Below are positions 5,426 to 5,468 of a stretch of DNA of 5,468 bases, in pieces. The DNA comes from Desulfurococcales archaeon. GTDB taxonomy: Archaea; Thermoproteota; Thermoprotei_A; Sulfolobales; Desulfurococcaceae. Within the stretch, counting starts at the first letter, position 1. Each line of letters opens with the position of its first letter. A model generated the notes under the pieces. That model worked only from the letters and a program-made list of their open reading frames with translations. It had not been told where the DNA came from and did no database searches. The stretch spans positions 1 through 5,468 of the forward strand of contig JALSQP010000007.1 in the NCBI GenBank assembly GCA_026985375.1, read 5' to 3'. The position numbers were made by a program, and so were the translations under genes.

Positions 5426-5468
5426 ATGAGTCACCATCTGATACAACATAATTCGAATGAAAAAATGA
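5426..5468 (+). CDS. Possible leaderless gene start, cut by the window edge
   Basis: From ATG 5426 the frame stays open to the end of the window for 14 codons (MSHHLIQHNSNEKM), too short to identify. The support is a TATA-like box 22 nt upstream, matching a leaderless archaeal mRNA, and the lack of any other gene in this 281-nt stretch. The open length alone has no weight. Confidence 0.3.
   Translation, partial: MSHHLIQHNSNEKM

Noticed and set aside
5360..5468. Minus-strand frame open from the right edge, about 35 codons, ending at 5360
   Set aside because: Short, AT-rich and without motif; a chance open frame is as likely as a gene end, and it overlaps the TATA box and direct repeat.

Overview
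The window looks like chromosomal DNA of a hyperthermophilic crenarchaeon (Thermoproteota, probably Desulfurococcales-like). The grounds are: a class-1 release factor of archaeal type (aRF1); two PhoU-family regulators in archaeal domain arrangements (AbrB-PhoU, and tandem PhoU/RCK_C); GTG and TTG starts preceded by GGTGA-type ribosome binding sites; TATA boxes about 26 nt upstream of predicted starts; and an AT-rich background interrupted by one very GC-rich intergenic block. I cannot name the species from sequence alone.

Layout. Positions 1-491 (minus) hold the N-terminal 163 residues of a membrane protein of the lysylphosphatidylglycerol-synthase-TM/flippase-like family (UPF0104), cut by the window edge. 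It starts 2 nt after the stop of a YrdC/Sua5-type threonylcarbamoyl-AMP synthase gene (494-1138, minus), so the two probably form an operon. A 72-bp divergent promoter region with a near-symmetric TATA element separates them from aRF1 (1211-2347, plus). Next come a tandem PhoU/RCK_C regulator (2409-3611, plus) and a 92-aa protein of unknown function (3690-3968, plus). Converging on these is a minus-strand AbrB-PhoU phosphate-uptake-type regulator (4156-5187). The right end (5188-5468) is AT-rich and non-coding, except for a possible leaderless gene start at 5426.

The genes fall into two themes. The first is translation fidelity: Sua5 makes the threonylcarbamoyl-AMP used for t6A modification of tRNA position 37, and aRF1 ends translation. 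The second is ion or phosphate homeostasis, with two PhoU-type regulators and no transporter gene visible beside them.

The most interesting unexplained element is the GC-rich block at about 4049-4125, between the convergent genes. It folds into a long three-stem hairpin, has a TATA-like box at the right distance upstream on the plus strand, and is flanked by a 10-nt direct repeat. It is a good candidate for an uncharacterised structured non-coding RNA. A second point of interest is a 5-codon UGA-terminated mini-ORF just upstream of the release factor gene.
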